A DNA stretch of 64,000 bases from 66-474 sp040255405 (lineage in GTDB: Bacteria > Pseudomonadota > Gammaproteobacteria > Xanthomonadales > Rhodanobacteraceae), in the NCBI GenBank assembly GCA_040255405.1, contig JBDZUX010000011.1:1-64000 (forward strand), written 5' to 3'. A program made the position numbers and the translations under genes. Positions 8,680 through 17,163 of the stretch are shown piece by piece; the stretch's first letter is position 1, and each line of letters begins with the position of its first letter. Under the pieces are notes generated by a model that searched no databases, had not been told where the DNA came from, and saw only the letters and a program-made list of their open reading frames with translations.

Positions 8680-10158
8680 ATGTCGGCACGGTTCACCTAT
8701 CCCGGCGTCCATGTCGAAGAAGACTTCAGCGGCGCGCACGCCATCACGAGCGTCGCGACTTCGATCACCTTGTTCGCCGGTTGGGTTTCGCGCGGTCCGA
8801 TCGGACGTGCCCATCCCGTCACCGGGCTCGCCGACTACCAGCGCACGTTTGGCGGACTCGATGCGCGCAGCGTATTGGGCCACGTCGTCAAGCAGTTCCA
8901 TGACAACGGCGGCAGCGATGCCTTGATCGTGCGTCTGGTCGATGCCGACGCCGCGACGGCCGCGGTCGTGCACGGCGCACTCAAATTCTCCGCTACTTCG
9001 CCCGGCCAGTGGGCCAACGCCTTCGCGGTGCGCACCATCCGTTACGCGTCGCCGGGTGACGATCGGTTCCAGCTCGACGTGCTCGACACCGGCGGCGACC
9101 CGGTCGTGGTAGAGCGTTACCGGGACCTGTCCGCCGACCCGGGCGACCCGCAGGGTCGCTTCGTGGAAGCCCTGGTCAATGCCAGTTCTGCGTTTATCAC
9201 TGTGACCGCCATCGGGGCCTCCGCGCCCGCGGATGCGACCAGCGCGCTGGTCGGCGGTGACGACGGCACGCCCCTTTTGCCGGGCAGCAGCACTTTCCAC
9301 GCCGCGCTTGCCGCAGCTTTCGAGGAGAACGCGACCGCCGGTCTCGACCTGGTCAATCTGGTCTGCGTGCCCGGTGAAACGGATGTCACCACGCTCGCCG
9401 CATTGCAGGGCTGGTGTCGCAAGCATCGCGCATTCCTGATCGCGGACGCGGACCCGGCGGCGACCGTACGATCGCTGTCGGAGGGCACCACCGCGGTGCC
9501 GGACGGCCCGGATGCCCTCAACGCCGCAGTGTTCTTTCCGTGGGTGCGCGCGCCCGATCCGCTGCGCGGTGGCGCGCTGGCGGACTTCCCGCCGTGCGGC
9601 TTCGTCGCCGGTGTGTTCGCACGCACCGATGCCGCGGGCGGCGTGTGGGCGACGCCAGCGGGCCAGGGCGCATCGCTGGATGGCGCTGCCGGGTTGGCCG
9701 TGGCGGTCGACGACGCCGGGAACAGCCTGCTCAATCCCAAAGCCATCAACTGCCTGCGTACCTTTCCGGCGTACGGCACCGTGATCTGGGGTTCGCGCAC
9801 GCTGCACGGCCAGGATGCTCGCGGCTCGGAGTGGAAGTACATCCCGGTGCGGCGGATGGCCCTGTTCCTGGAGGAAACGCTTTATCGCGGCACGCAATGG
9901 GTGGTGTTCGAGCCCAATGACGAATCGCTGTGGTCGCAGATCCGACTGAGAATCGGCGAATTCCTCCAGGGGCTGTTTCACCAGGGCGCGTTCCAGGGGC
10001 GTACCCCCAGGGAAGCCTACTTCGTCAAGTGCGACAGCGAGACGACCACGCAGGCCGACATCGACCACGGTGTCGTCAACACCATCATTGGTTTCGCGCC
10101 GCTCAAGCCCGCCGAGTTCGTGATCATCAAGCTGCAGCAGGTGCGTCCTCGCGTTTGA
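8680..10158 (+). CDS. Contractile tail sheath protein (phage/eCIS type)
   Basis: Sheath protein of 492 residues. The N-terminus TYPGVHVEED is the classic phage/pyocin sheath start, followed by an insertion-rich middle and the conserved C-terminal sheath core (VPVRR-like IPVRRMALFLEETL, then WVVFEPN). In phages, R-pyocins and extracellular contractile injection systems the sheath surrounds the tube and contracts to fire it. The ATG at 8680 has a strong GGAGGG seven bases ahead. No tube, baseplate, spike or ATPase gene lies nearby in the window, so this copy is an orphan. It ends directly against the convergent LysR gene with no bases between. It may be a relic, or work with a tail cluster elsewhere. 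Confidence 0.88.
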   Translation: MSARFTYPGVHVEEDFSGAHAITSVATSITLFAGWVSRGPIGRAHPVTGLADYQRTFGGLDARSVLGHVVKQFHDNGGSDALIVRLVDADAATAAVVHGALKFSATSPGQWANAFAVRTIRYASPGDDRFQLDVLDTGGDPVVVERYRDLSADPGDPQGRFVEALVNASSAFITVTAIGASAPADATSALVGGDDGTPLLPGSSTFHAALAAAFEENATAGLDLVNLVCVPGETDVTTLAALQGWCRKHRAFLIADADPAATVRSLSEGTTAVPDGPDALNAAVFFPWVRAPDPLRGGALADFPPCGFVAGVFARTDAAGGVWATPAGQGASLDGAAGLAVAVDDAGNSLLNPKAINCLRTFPAYGTVIWGSRTLHGQDARGSEWKYIPVRRMALFLEETLYRGTQWVVFEPNDESLWSQIRLRIGEFLQGLFHQGAFQGRTPREAYFVKCDSETTTQADIDHGVVNTIIGFAPLKPAEFVIIKLQQVRPRV

Positions 10159-11178
10159 TCAGCGCTCGGAGTCCCCGGGTTCATCGTGCTCGCGATGGGC
10201 GAGCAGGCCTGGCCTGATCTGGTTGATGAATCCGCGGGCCTCGGCGGACAGGTATTTGCCTTTGCGCATCACCACGCCGTAGCTGCGCTGCGGGAACCAT
10301 GCGCTCATGTTGCGGGCGACCAGTTTCCCGTCGTCGGCATCACTGAGACAGATGCTCGTCACGATCGAAATGCCGAGGCCCATGGCGACGTACTGCTTGA
10401 TCACTTCCCATCCGCCGACCTCGATCGCCACGGTGTAGGGCACCTTGCGTTGCTGGAAGACGAGATCCACCAAACGGTAGGTCGTCAAGCGGTGCGGCGG
10501 AAGAATCAGGCCGAACGGCGACAGGTCGCCAAGGCGAAGGTCGGGCTTGGTGGCCAATGGGTGCCCGACGGGCAGGATCAGCATGGGGTCGTAGCGGCGA
10601 AACGGTTGATAGGTGATGTCGTGCGGCACGTCCAGCATCGAACCGACCGCGAAGTCGGCCTTGTTGGAGCGCAACATCGCCAGTCCATCCTGCCCGGTGA
10701 CGCTGGCGAGTTGCAGGCGCACCCCGGGGAAATGTTCGCGGTACCGGGCAACCAGGGGCGGCAACAGATACTGGATCGTGGACGAGCCCGCCGCGATGAC
10801 GAGATCGCCCGCGCCCAGGCCCTCGACTGCGCTGTGGAATTGCTTGTCCAGTGAATCCAGTCCTTCCACGAGCGGCCTTGCCTGTTCGTACAACGCCTGG
10901 CCCGCGCGGGTCATGGTCACGCGCGGTCGCCCGCGGTCCAGCAGCTTGGCGCCAAGTTCGCGCTCCAGCGCCTGCAGTTGCAGGCTCACCGATGGCGCCG
11001 ACAGGAACAGGGATTCCGCGGCGCGCGTCAAGGTGCCGAACCGCACGACCGCGACAAAGGCCCGGAGCTGCTTGTAGCGGTTGCCCTTGTAGTAGAACCG
11101 GGTCGTACTGCCCTTTGCGGCTGCACTGACACCGCGCGCCTTGCGCCGCCCCGCTTTTGGCTTGCCTGGCTCCTTCAT
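10159..11178 (-). CDS. LysR-family regulator divergent from aceBA
   Basis: LysR-type transcriptional regulator of 339 residues with an N-terminal HTH (LTRAAESLFLSAPSVSLQLQ) and a periplasmic-binding-like effector domain, in the CysB-like branch. A 30-residue basic tail precedes the HTH. I chose ATG 11178 because GGGAA lies just upstream; a TTG at 11193 would add five residues. It is transcribed away from aceB, and such regulators commonly control the divergent operon, so control of the glyoxylate shunt is likely though the effector is unknown. Its stop codon abuts that of the tail-sheath gene. Confidence 0.88.
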   Translation of the reverse strand: MKEPGKPKAGRRKARGVSAAAKGSTTRFYYKGNRYKQLRAFVAVVRFGTLTRAAESLFLSAPSVSLQLQALERELGAKLLDRGRPRVTMTRAGQALYEQARPLVEGLDSLDKQFHSAVEGLGAGDLVIAAGSSTIQYLLPPLVARYREHFPGVRLQLASVTGQDGLAMLRSNKADFAVGSMLDVPHDITYQPFRRYDPMLILPVGHPLATKPDLRLGDLSPFGLILPPHRLTTYRLVDLVFQQRKVPYTVAIEVGGWEVIKQYVAMGLGISIVTSICLSDADDGKLVARNMSAWFPQRSYGVVMRKGKYLSAEARGFINQIRPGLLAHREHDEPGDSER

Positions 11179-11222
11179 TCGTTTCCCAGTCAATGGGTTG
11201 TTGATTCTTTAACAGTGCCAAT

Positions 11223-11251
11223 CTTATGCATTGAATGGTCTGCTTTGTCAA
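11223..11251 (-). promoter_or_regulatory. Likely promoter of the LysR gene
   Basis: On the minus strand TTGACA (plus 11251-11246), a 17-base spacer and CATAAG (11228-11223) form a sigma70-like promoter about 45 bases upstream of the LysR ATG. The -35 is perfect, the -10 weak. The surrounding 126-base gap is relatively AT-rich and must also hold the aceB promoter and the LysR operator. Confidence 0.45.
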
Positions 11252-11304
11252 ATGTGATTGCCAACACTACGGTCGATCGGTCACCCAACGCAAAGGAAAA
11301 CGTC

Positions 11305-12909
11305 ATGGACATGCTTATGGAAAAGCCCTGCGACACGGCTGGCATCAGGATCCGCGGCTGTCTGGGCCCGGCGCATGCCGGCATGCTGTCCAACCGGGCC
11401 CTGGCCCTGCTAGCGAGCCTGCATCATCGATTCGATGCGCGCTGCCGGGCGCTGCTGGCCGAACGCGCCAAGGCCCAGGCGTGCCACGACGCCGGTGAAT
11501 TGCCGGATTTCCGTCCTGATACCAGCGCAATCCGCGCTGCCGGGTGGAAGGTCGAGTCCATCCCCGCGGTGCTGCAGGATCGCCGCGTCGAAATTACCGG
11601 TCCGGTCGATCGCAAGATGGTGATCAACGGCCTGAACGCGGGCGCCAATGTGTTCATGGCCGATTTCGAGGATTCGACGTCCCCGACCTGGAAGAACCTG
11701 CTCGACGGCCAACTGAACCTGCGGGACGCGGTGACGGGCCGGATCGACTACCGGGCGCCGGATGGACGGGTCTACCGGCTCAACCAGGACACCGCGGTGC
11801 TGATGGTGCGCCCGCGCGGCCTGCATCTTCCCGAAGACCACGTCTTGATCGGCGGCGAACCGGTCTCGGGCGCACTGTTCGACTTCACCCTGTTTGCACT
11901 CCACAACGCCCGCGACCTGGCTGCGCGCGGCCTCGGACCCTTCATCTATCTGCCCAAGCTCCAGTCGATGGAAGAGGCGGCGTGGTGGGAGGACGTCATG
12001 GCGTACGTCGAACGGGAACTCGGCCTCGCGTGCGGCACGATGAAGGTGACCATATTGATCGAAACCCTGCCGGCGGCGTTCCAGATGGAGGAAATCCTGT
12101 ACGCCCTGCGCCGGCGCGCGGTCGGCCTCAACTGCGGCCGCTGGGATTACATCTTCTCGTACCTGAAGACCTTGCGCCGCCACGCCGACCGGGTGCTGCC
12201 CGAACGCGGGCAGGTGACCATGACCGTGCCGTTCCTGCGCAGCTACAGCCGGCACCTGATCCAGGTTTGCCACCGCCGCGGCGCATTCGCGATGGGTGGC
12301 ATGGCGGCGCAAATTCCGATCAAGGGCGACGCTGCGGCCAACGCGGCCGCACTCGCCAAGGTGCGCGCGGACAAACTGCGCGAGGTCACCGATGGCCACG
12401 ACGGCACCTGGGTCGCGCATCCCGCGCTGGTGGCGGTTGCGCGTGAAGTCTTCGATGCGCACATGCCGACGCCCAATCAGCTGCATGTCCAGCGCAGCGA
12501 CGTGCCGGTGACGCGCGACGCGCTGATCGCGCGCTGCGGCGGCAGCATCACCCAGGCGGGATTCGACAACAACGTGGAAGTGGCGCTGCGCTACATCGCC
12601 GCGTGGCTTGCGGGGCAGGGCTGCGTGCCGATCCATCACCTGATGGAGGACGCCGCCACCGCCGAAATCGCGCGCACCCAGTTGTGGCAGTGGCTGCACC
12701 ACGACGGCGGCCTCGCCTTCGACGATGGCGCTCCGATCACGGTTGGGCGTTTCGACCAGGCACTTGCCGCCCAGACGCACGCGTTTGTCGCAGCGGACGC
12801 GGTCGGCTCGACCCATGCCGCGGAAGCTGCGCGCCTGCTGGGCGAACTGGTCCGCGCCGATGACCTCGCGGAGTTCCTGACCCTGCACGCCTACCCCCAG
12901 CTGCATTGA
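11305..12909 (+). CDS. aceB: Malate synthase A
   Basis: Glyoxylate-shunt enzyme condensing glyoxylate with acetyl-CoA to malate. The 534-residue length matches malate synthase A (about 530), and family segments are clear: ANVFMADFEDSTSPTW, the LHLPEDHV loop, LIETLPAAFQMEEILYAL, and the C-terminal MEDAATAEIARTQLWQW. The ATG at 11305 has AAGGAAAA five bases upstream; a longer frame from 10978 overlaps the LysR gene and is rejected. It is followed 29 bases later by aceA, so both shunt enzymes are co-transcribed, allowing growth on acetate and fatty acids. Regulation by the divergent LysR protein is likely. Confidence 0.96.
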   Translation: MDMLMEKPCDTAGIRIRGCLGPAHAGMLSNRALALLASLHHRFDARCRALLAERAKAQACHDAGELPDFRPDTSAIRAAGWKVESIPAVLQDRRVEITGPVDRKMVINGLNAGANVFMADFEDSTSPTWKNLLDGQLNLRDAVTGRIDYRAPDGRVYRLNQDTAVLMVRPRGLHLPEDHVLIGGEPVSGALFDFTLFALHNARDLAARGLGPFIYLPKLQSMEEAAWWEDVMAYVERELGLACGTMKVTILIETLPAAFQMEEILYALRRRAVGLNCGRWDYIFSYLKTLRRHADRVLPERGQVTMTVPFLRSYSRHLIQVCHRRGAFAMGGMAAQIPIKGDAAANAAALAKVRADKLREVTDGHDGTWVAHPALVAVAREVFDAHMPTPNQLHVQRSDVPVTRDALIARCGGSITQAGFDNNVEVALRYIAAWLAGQGCVPIHHLMEDAATAEIARTQLWQWLHHDGGLAFDDGAPITVGRFDQALAAQTHAFVAADAVGSTHAAEAARLLGELVRADDLAEFLTLHAYPQLH

Positions 12910-12938
12910 TCACTTCCACGATTACCAAGGAGAAACCC

Positions 12939-14231
12939 ATGAACCATCAATTGCCCACCAGTGAACAACTCCAGCTCGACTGGGACAACCATCCACGCTG
13001 GAGCGGTGTCACCCGCAGTTATTCCGCGGCCGACGTGGTACGTCTGCGCGGCACGGTGCCGGTCGAGCACTCCCTCGCACGCCGTGGCGCCGAGCGCCTC
13101 TGGCATGACTTGCACCATGAGCCCTACGTCAACGCTTTGGGCGCACTCACCGGCAACCAGGCGTTGCAGCAGGTCAAGGCCGGCTTGAAGGCCATTTATC
13201 TCTCGGGCTGGCAAGTGGCGGCCGACGCCAACACGGCCGGCACGATGTATCCCGACCAGTCGCTGTATCCGGTCGATGCGGTGCCCGACGTCGTGCGCCG
13301 GATCAACAACACGCTGATGCGCGCCGACCAGATCTGCCACAGCGAAGGCCAGGGCGACATCGACTGGCTGGTGCCGATCGTGGCCGACGCGGAAGCCGGC
13401 TTCGGCGGGGTGCTGAACGCCTTCGAATTGATGAAGCACATGATCGAGGCGGGCGCTGCCGCGGTGCACTTCGAGGACCAGCTGGCCAGCGCGAAGAAAT
13501 GCGGCCACATGGGCGGCAAGGTGCTGGTGCCGACCTCGGAAGCGATCGGCAAGCTGGTGGCCGCGCGCCTCGCCGCCGATGTGTCGGGCGTGCCGACTCT
13601 GATCGTCGCACGCACCGACGCGATGGGCGCGGGGCTGCTTACCTCCGACATCGACGAGCGCGATCGCGTATTCTGCACCGGCGAGCGCACCGCGGAGGGC
13701 TTCTTCCGCACCCGCGCCGGCATCGAACAGGCGATCGCGCGTGGCCTCGCGTACGCACCGTACGCCGACCTCGTGTGGTGCGAAACCTCCAAGCCCGACC
13801 TCGAACAGGCACGCCGCTTCGCCGATGCCGTCCTCGCGAAGTACCCCGGCAAGTTGCTGGCCTACAACTGTTCACCCAGCTTCAACTGGAAGCACAACCT
13901 CGACGACGCCACGATCGCGACGTTCCAGCAGCAGCTCGCCGGTATGGGCTACAAATTCCAGTTCATCACGCTGGCTGGATTCCACGCGCTCAACCATTCG
14001 ATGTTCCAGTTGGCCCGCGGCTATCGCGATCGCCAGATGGCGGCCTACGTGGAACTGCAGCAGGCCGAGTTCGCCGCCGAACGCGAAGGCTATACCGCGG
14101 CGCGCCACCAGCACGAAGTCGGCGCCGGCTATTTCGACGCCGTCAACCAGGCGATCGCGGGCGGCCGCTCTTCCCTCTCGGCACTCGATGGCTCCACCGA
14201 ACAGGCCCAGTTTCGGCGCGGGGCAGCTTGA
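12939..14231 (+). CDS. aceA: Isocitrate lyase
   Basis: Cleaves isocitrate to glyoxylate and succinate, feeding aceB. The 430-residue protein carries the catalytic motif KKCGHMGGK with nucleophile C188, the upstream VADAEAGFGG metal/substrate segment, and NCSPSFNW, all diagnostic of the 430-residue proteobacterial form. The ATG at 12939 follows a strong AAGGAGA (12927-12933); a GTG-type upstream start at 12906 is not needed. It is the second gene of the aceBA operon. Confidence 0.97.
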   Translation: MNHQLPTSEQLQLDWDNHPRWSGVTRSYSAADVVRLRGTVPVEHSLARRGAERLWHDLHHEPYVNALGALTGNQALQQVKAGLKAIYLSGWQVAADANTAGTMYPDQSLYPVDAVPDVVRRINNTLMRADQICHSEGQGDIDWLVPIVADAEAGFGGVLNAFELMKHMIEAGAAAVHFEDQLASAKKCGHMGGKVLVPTSEAIGKLVAARLAADVSGVPTLIVARTDAMGAGLLTSDIDERDRVFCTGERTAEGFFRTRAGIEQAIARGLAYAPYADLVWCETSKPDLEQARRFADAVLAKYPGKLLAYNCSPSFNWKHNLDDATIATFQQQLAGMGYKFQFITLAGFHALNHSMFQLARGYRDRQMAAYVELQQAEFAAEREGYTAARHQHEVGAGYFDAVNQAIAGGRSSLSALDGSTEQAQFRRGAA

Positions 14232-14267
14232 CTGCGGCGAACGTGGATTGCTGGTGCACGGCGTGAT

Positions 14268-14285
14268 CCGCCGGTACGCCGGCGG
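14268..14285 (+). terminator. Hairpin after aceA, possible terminator
   Basis: CCGCCGG (14268-14274), loop TACG, CCGGCGG (14279-14285): a perfect 7-bp GC stem 37 bases past the aceA stop. No T-run follows, so it may be a processing or pausing hairpin instead. The remaining bases up to 14510 show no gene. Confidence 0.35.
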
Positions 14286-14510
14286 CGATACGCGTTTGCG
14301 ATCTTGTCGCTGGTCGCAAGCCGCCTGCAGGAAATCCGGACCGGCGTAGCTCCTGCAAGCGTACATTGACCCGAGTCGGCACGGTGCGCCGTCGAGACGT
14401 CGCGCAGGTGTGGTTCCGCCGGCGACCAGACCCAGATCAGGAACGCACGCAGCAGCCGCTGCTAGCTTGCGCGTGCACGCAGCCGCGTCGCGCCGGTCAG
14501 TCGCCTTCCG

Positions 14511-15782
14511 ATGTACCCCACGCACCCTGATGCCCTCGAGTCCCGCGCGACCGGCGCACCCCGTCCGGCCGACGCCGCCATGGACGGACGCGAACGCCGC
14601 GCCGCGCTGTCGCTCGCCGGCATCTTCTCGTTGCGGATGTTGGGCCTGTTCATGATCTACCCGGTGTTCGCGGTGTGGGCGCGGCACCTGCCCGGCGCCA
14701 GCCCTACCACCATCGGCCTTGCGCTCGGCGTGTACGGCCTCACCCAGGCCCTGTTGCAGATCCCGTTCGGATTCCTCTCGGATCGCCTCGGCCGCAAACG
14801 CGTGATTGCGGCGGGCCTCGTACTGTTCGCGGTGGGCAGCGTCGTTGCCGCGCTGGCGCCGACCATCCGCCTCATCATTTTCGGCCGGTTGCTGCAGGGG
14901 GCGGGCGCCATCGGCTCGGCGGTGCTGGCGCTGGCGGCCGACCTGACGCGCACGCAGCACCGCACCAAGGCGATGGCGATCATCGGCGTCACCATCGGCG
15001 CAGCCTTCGCGATGGCGATGGTGCTGGGGCCGGTGCTCGACAACTGGATCGGCATCCGCGGCATCTTCTGGTTGACCGCAGTGCTGGCGGCGCTCGGCAT
15101 CGCCGTGCTGTACGGTGCCGTGCCGCGCGAGCCGGCCGTGCGCAGCGAGGCACCGGTCGAACCGGCCGGACGACTGTTCCGCAGCGTGCTTGCCGATCCG
15201 GACCTGCGGCGCTTGAACCTCGGGATCTTTTGCCTGCACGCGGTGCTGACCGCGAGTTTCCTGACGATTCCCTTCGTGCTGGGCGATGCCGGCGTCGCCG
15301 TGTCGCGGCAGTGGCTTGCCTACCTGCCGGTGCTGCTGGCCTCGGTGGTGCTGCTGGTGCCGCTGGTGATCGCCGCCGAACGCGGCCGGATGCGCGGGAT
15401 GTTCCTCGCGATGATCGCCTTGCTCGGTGGCGCCGAGATCCTCCTCGGCGTCGCCACGCACCTGGTTCCGGTGCTGGTCGCGTTGCTCGCCTTCTTCACC
15501 GCCTTCAACGTGCTGGAATCCGTCCTGCCGTCGTTGATTTCCCGTGCGGCGCCGTCGGCAGCCAAGGGCACCGCGATGGGCGTGTATTCCTCGGCGCAAT
15601 TCCTCGGGATTTTCGTCGGCGGCGCAACCGGTGGCCTGATCAAGAGCGCGTGGGGCATCGCCGGGGTAGCTGGCTTTTGCGTGGTCCTGCTGGCGGGCTG
15701 GCTGGTCGTGGCCTGGCTCGCCGGGAAGCCATGTCACGCGTTGTCCGGTGCAGTACGCGGAGTCGATGCCGAAGCCCGCTGA
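14511..15782 (+). CDS. MFS transporter, YajR-like
   Basis: Major facilitator superfamily membrane protein of 423 residues with 12 predicted helices. Motif A is intact between helices 2 and 3 (SDRLGRKR, about 90-97), and IYPVFAVWARHLPGASP in helix 1 and after resembles the YajR/YfcJ-type drug-H+ antiporters. E. coli YajR has a C-terminal ferredoxin-like domain that is absent here. The start may be ATG 14511 or the Met at 14580 (MDGRERR); the 23 residues between are polar and dispensable. Substrate unknown. It converges with the heme operon. Confidence 0.82.
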   Translation: MYPTHPDALESRATGAPRPADAAMDGRERRAALSLAGIFSLRMLGLFMIYPVFAVWARHLPGASPTTIGLALGVYGLTQALLQIPFGFLSDRLGRKRVIAAGLVLFAVGSVVAALAPTIRLIIFGRLLQGAGAIGSAVLALAADLTRTQHRTKAMAIIGVTIGAAFAMAMVLGPVLDNWIGIRGIFWLTAVLAALGIAVLYGAVPREPAVRSEAPVEPAGRLFRSVLADPDLRRLNLGIFCLHAVLTASFLTIPFVLGDAGVAVSRQWLAYLPVLLASVVLLVPLVIAAERGRMRGMFLAMIALLGGAEILLGVATHLVPVLVALLAFFTAFNVLESVLPSLISRAAPSAAKGTAMGVYSSAQFLGIFVGGATGGLIKSAWGIAGVAGFCVVLLAGWLVVAWLAGKPCHALSGAVRGVDAEAR

Positions 15783-15809
15783 GCATGCCGCGAAGACGCT
15801 TCGTGGCGC

Positions 15810-15827
15810 GCCTGCCCGGAGGCAGGC
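15810..15827. terminator. Hairpin between convergent genes
   Basis: GCCTGCC (15810-15816), loop CGGA, GGCAGGC (15821-15827): a perfect 7-bp stem centred in the 51-base gap between the MFS gene and chdC. It is nested inside a longer imperfect pair, CTGAGC (15779-15784) with GCTCAG (15832-15837). A bidirectional terminator is likely, although there is no T-run. Confidence 0.45.
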
Positions 15828-15833
15828 CAGCGC

Positions 15834-16502
15834 TCAGACAAACTGCGTCAGGCCGTCCTTCAGTCCAAAGTAGCGTCCGACGATGAAGGGATGCTCGTCC
15901 TCCATGTACAGCCTGGATTTGGACTCCCTCAGTTTGCGCACGCAATCCACCAGCCTCCCGAGCTCGTTGGTCTCGAAGGTCAGGAGCCATTCGTAGTCGC
16001 CCAGTCCGAACCCGTACACACCATTGGTCAGGATGTCCGGAACGAAGGCGTGTCCGATTTCCCCGTGTTCGCCGATCAGGGCCTTCCGCTCCCATTTCGG
16101 AAGCAGGTAGTACTCGGGCTTGCGGATGAACGGGTAGAAACACAAGTATCGCCGCGGCGTCATGCCGACGGCGAAGGACGTGGGATGCTCGGAGAACTCG
16201 AACGGTTTGGTGATTCCGACGAACGCGTGGGAGATCTCCAGACACTGTCCCAGCGTCGAGCGCCGGAGCTCCAGCTGCAGGTCCTGGATGTCAGGAAACT
16301 GATCGGCAAACATCCAGAACAGGATGTCCGTGTGGGCCTGGAATCCTTGCACCACGTAGGTTCCGCGCAAGCCGACCTTGTCCTGATACTTGCCGAAAAT
16401 CGTGACAAGCTCGTCGACGGCCGCGGCCTTCGCACCCTTGTCCAGCCCGTTCCATGATGGCATGAACTTGACCGCCAACTGGGCCGTGAACTGTTCGCGC
16501 AT
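15834..16502 (-). CDS. chdC: Coproheme decarboxylase (chlorite-dismutase family)
   Basis: Member of the chlorite dismutase/HemQ family, 222 residues. It is called ChdC, the H2O2-dependent enzyme converting coproheme III to heme b, because it sits with cpfC and cgoX. The segment RYLCFYPF gives the reactive tyrosine candidate (Y123), and GEHGEIG gives the proximal heme histidine candidate (H146), matching NHGxIG of Firmicutes HemQ. In an ungapped comparison from memory the distal glutamine of Firmicutes enzymes is Thr159 here. The ATG at 16502 follows a strong AAGGAGA; a longer frame to 16562 is unsupported. It is the last gene of the operon, separated from the DinB gene by a repeat element. 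Confidence 0.85.
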   Translation of the reverse strand: MREQFTAQLAVKFMPSWNGLDKGAKAAAVDELVTIFGKYQDKVGLRGTYVVQGFQAHTDILFWMFADQFPDIQDLQLELRRSTLGQCLEISHAFVGITKPFEFSEHPTSFAVGMTPRRYLCFYPFIRKPEYYLLPKWERKALIGEHGEIGHAFVPDILTNGVYGFGLGDYEWLLTFETNELGRLVDCVRKLRESKSRLYMEDEHPFIVGRYFGLKDGLTQFV

Positions 16503-16557
16503 TGCAATCTTCTCCTTGCTGGTTGAGTGGTCTGCCTGGTGGGTTCTGCCTTTGCTT

Positions 16558-16643
16558 GTCATTCCGGCGAGAGCCGAAATCCATCTCGTTCTTCTCCCGA
16601 TGGAATCAGGATCACGAGGGACCCCGGCTTGCGCCGGGGTGAC
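16558..16643. repeat. REP-like inverted repeat inside the heme operon
   Basis: An 86-base element with terminal arms that are near reverse complements: GTCATTCCGGCGAGAGCCG (16558-16576) against CGGCTTGCGCCGGGGTGAC (16625-16643). The right arm contains a perfect 8-bp hairpin, ACCCCGGC TTGC GCCGGGGT (16621-16640). It fills most of the 150-base gap between the DinB gene and chdC. The form is that of extragenic palindromic repeats common in proteobacterial chromosomes; no other copy was noticed in this window. Confidence 0.7.
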
Positions 16644-16652
16644 GCGTCGGGA

Positions 16653-17150
16653 TCAATCAGGGCTCCCCTGGAGGGACGCCTTGATCGCTTCGATCATCCC
16701 GAGGTGATGGCGCTCATTCAGCCAGATGGTGTCGATCAGGTTCTTCAGGCTGATGGTCCCGTAGACGGGATGCTCCAATGATTTTTTCGCCAGGGCCTCG
16801 ACATGGGTCTCGTTGAAAACGTGTTGCAGGTATTCGAACCGCGATGCATCGAGCAGCCCGGTCAACTCGTCCTTCGTGAAGGTGTTGTCGAGCCGGGCGG
16901 GCCGGACGGGATTGCGACGGACTTCCTCCTCCAGCACCGACAAGTCCCGCTCGCCGGCGCCATTGGCGTGAAGGGACAGGCCATCGAGCGCGATCATCGC
17001 GGTCTTCATTTCACTTCGATACAAGTGGTGGACGACCTCGGCGACACTGCATGCGTCGCTGCCGGCACGCGTGTTCAGTTGCGGGTCGGAGAGATGCTCG
17101 AAGCTGGCAAGCAGCTTGCGGCGGGTCTCTCCGAGATGTTCGATCAGCAT
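16653..17150 (-). CDS. DinB-superfamily protein in the heme operon
   Basis: Protein of 165 residues with the four-helix DinB/YfiT pattern: an early histidine motif VVHHLYRSE (H41/H42) and a late NERHHLGMIEAIK (H148/H149), which together form the usual metal triad. Family members include metal-dependent thiol-S-transferases (BstA) and many uncharacterised proteins. The ATG at 17150 has AGGAGC upstream and lies 13 bases after the cgoX stop, so it is an integral part of the cpfC-cgoX transcript. No role for a DinB protein in heme synthesis is known to me; metal or thiol handling, or protection from porphyrin and peroxide stress, are guesses. Confidence 0.78.
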   Translation of the reverse strand: MLIEHLGETRRKLLASFEHLSDPQLNTRAGSDACSVAEVVHHLYRSEMKTAMIALDGLSLHANGAGERDLSVLEEEVRRNPVRPARLDNTFTKDELTGLLDASRFEYLQHVFNETHVEALAKKSLEHPVYGTISLKNLIDTIWLNERHHLGMIEAIKASLQGSPD

Positions 17151-17163
17151 CGGATGCTCCTGC

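Noticed and set aside
8656..10068. A 470-codon minus-strand frame opposite the tail sheath gene
   Set aside because: It is exactly antisense to a confident gene, has no recognisable fold and an Arg/His/Gly-rich shadow composition common in GC-rich DNA.
13872..15737. A 621-codon minus-strand frame across aceA and the MFS gene
   Set aside because: Rich in Gln, His, Arg and Gly with no domain; it crosses two genes with clear family matches on the other strand.
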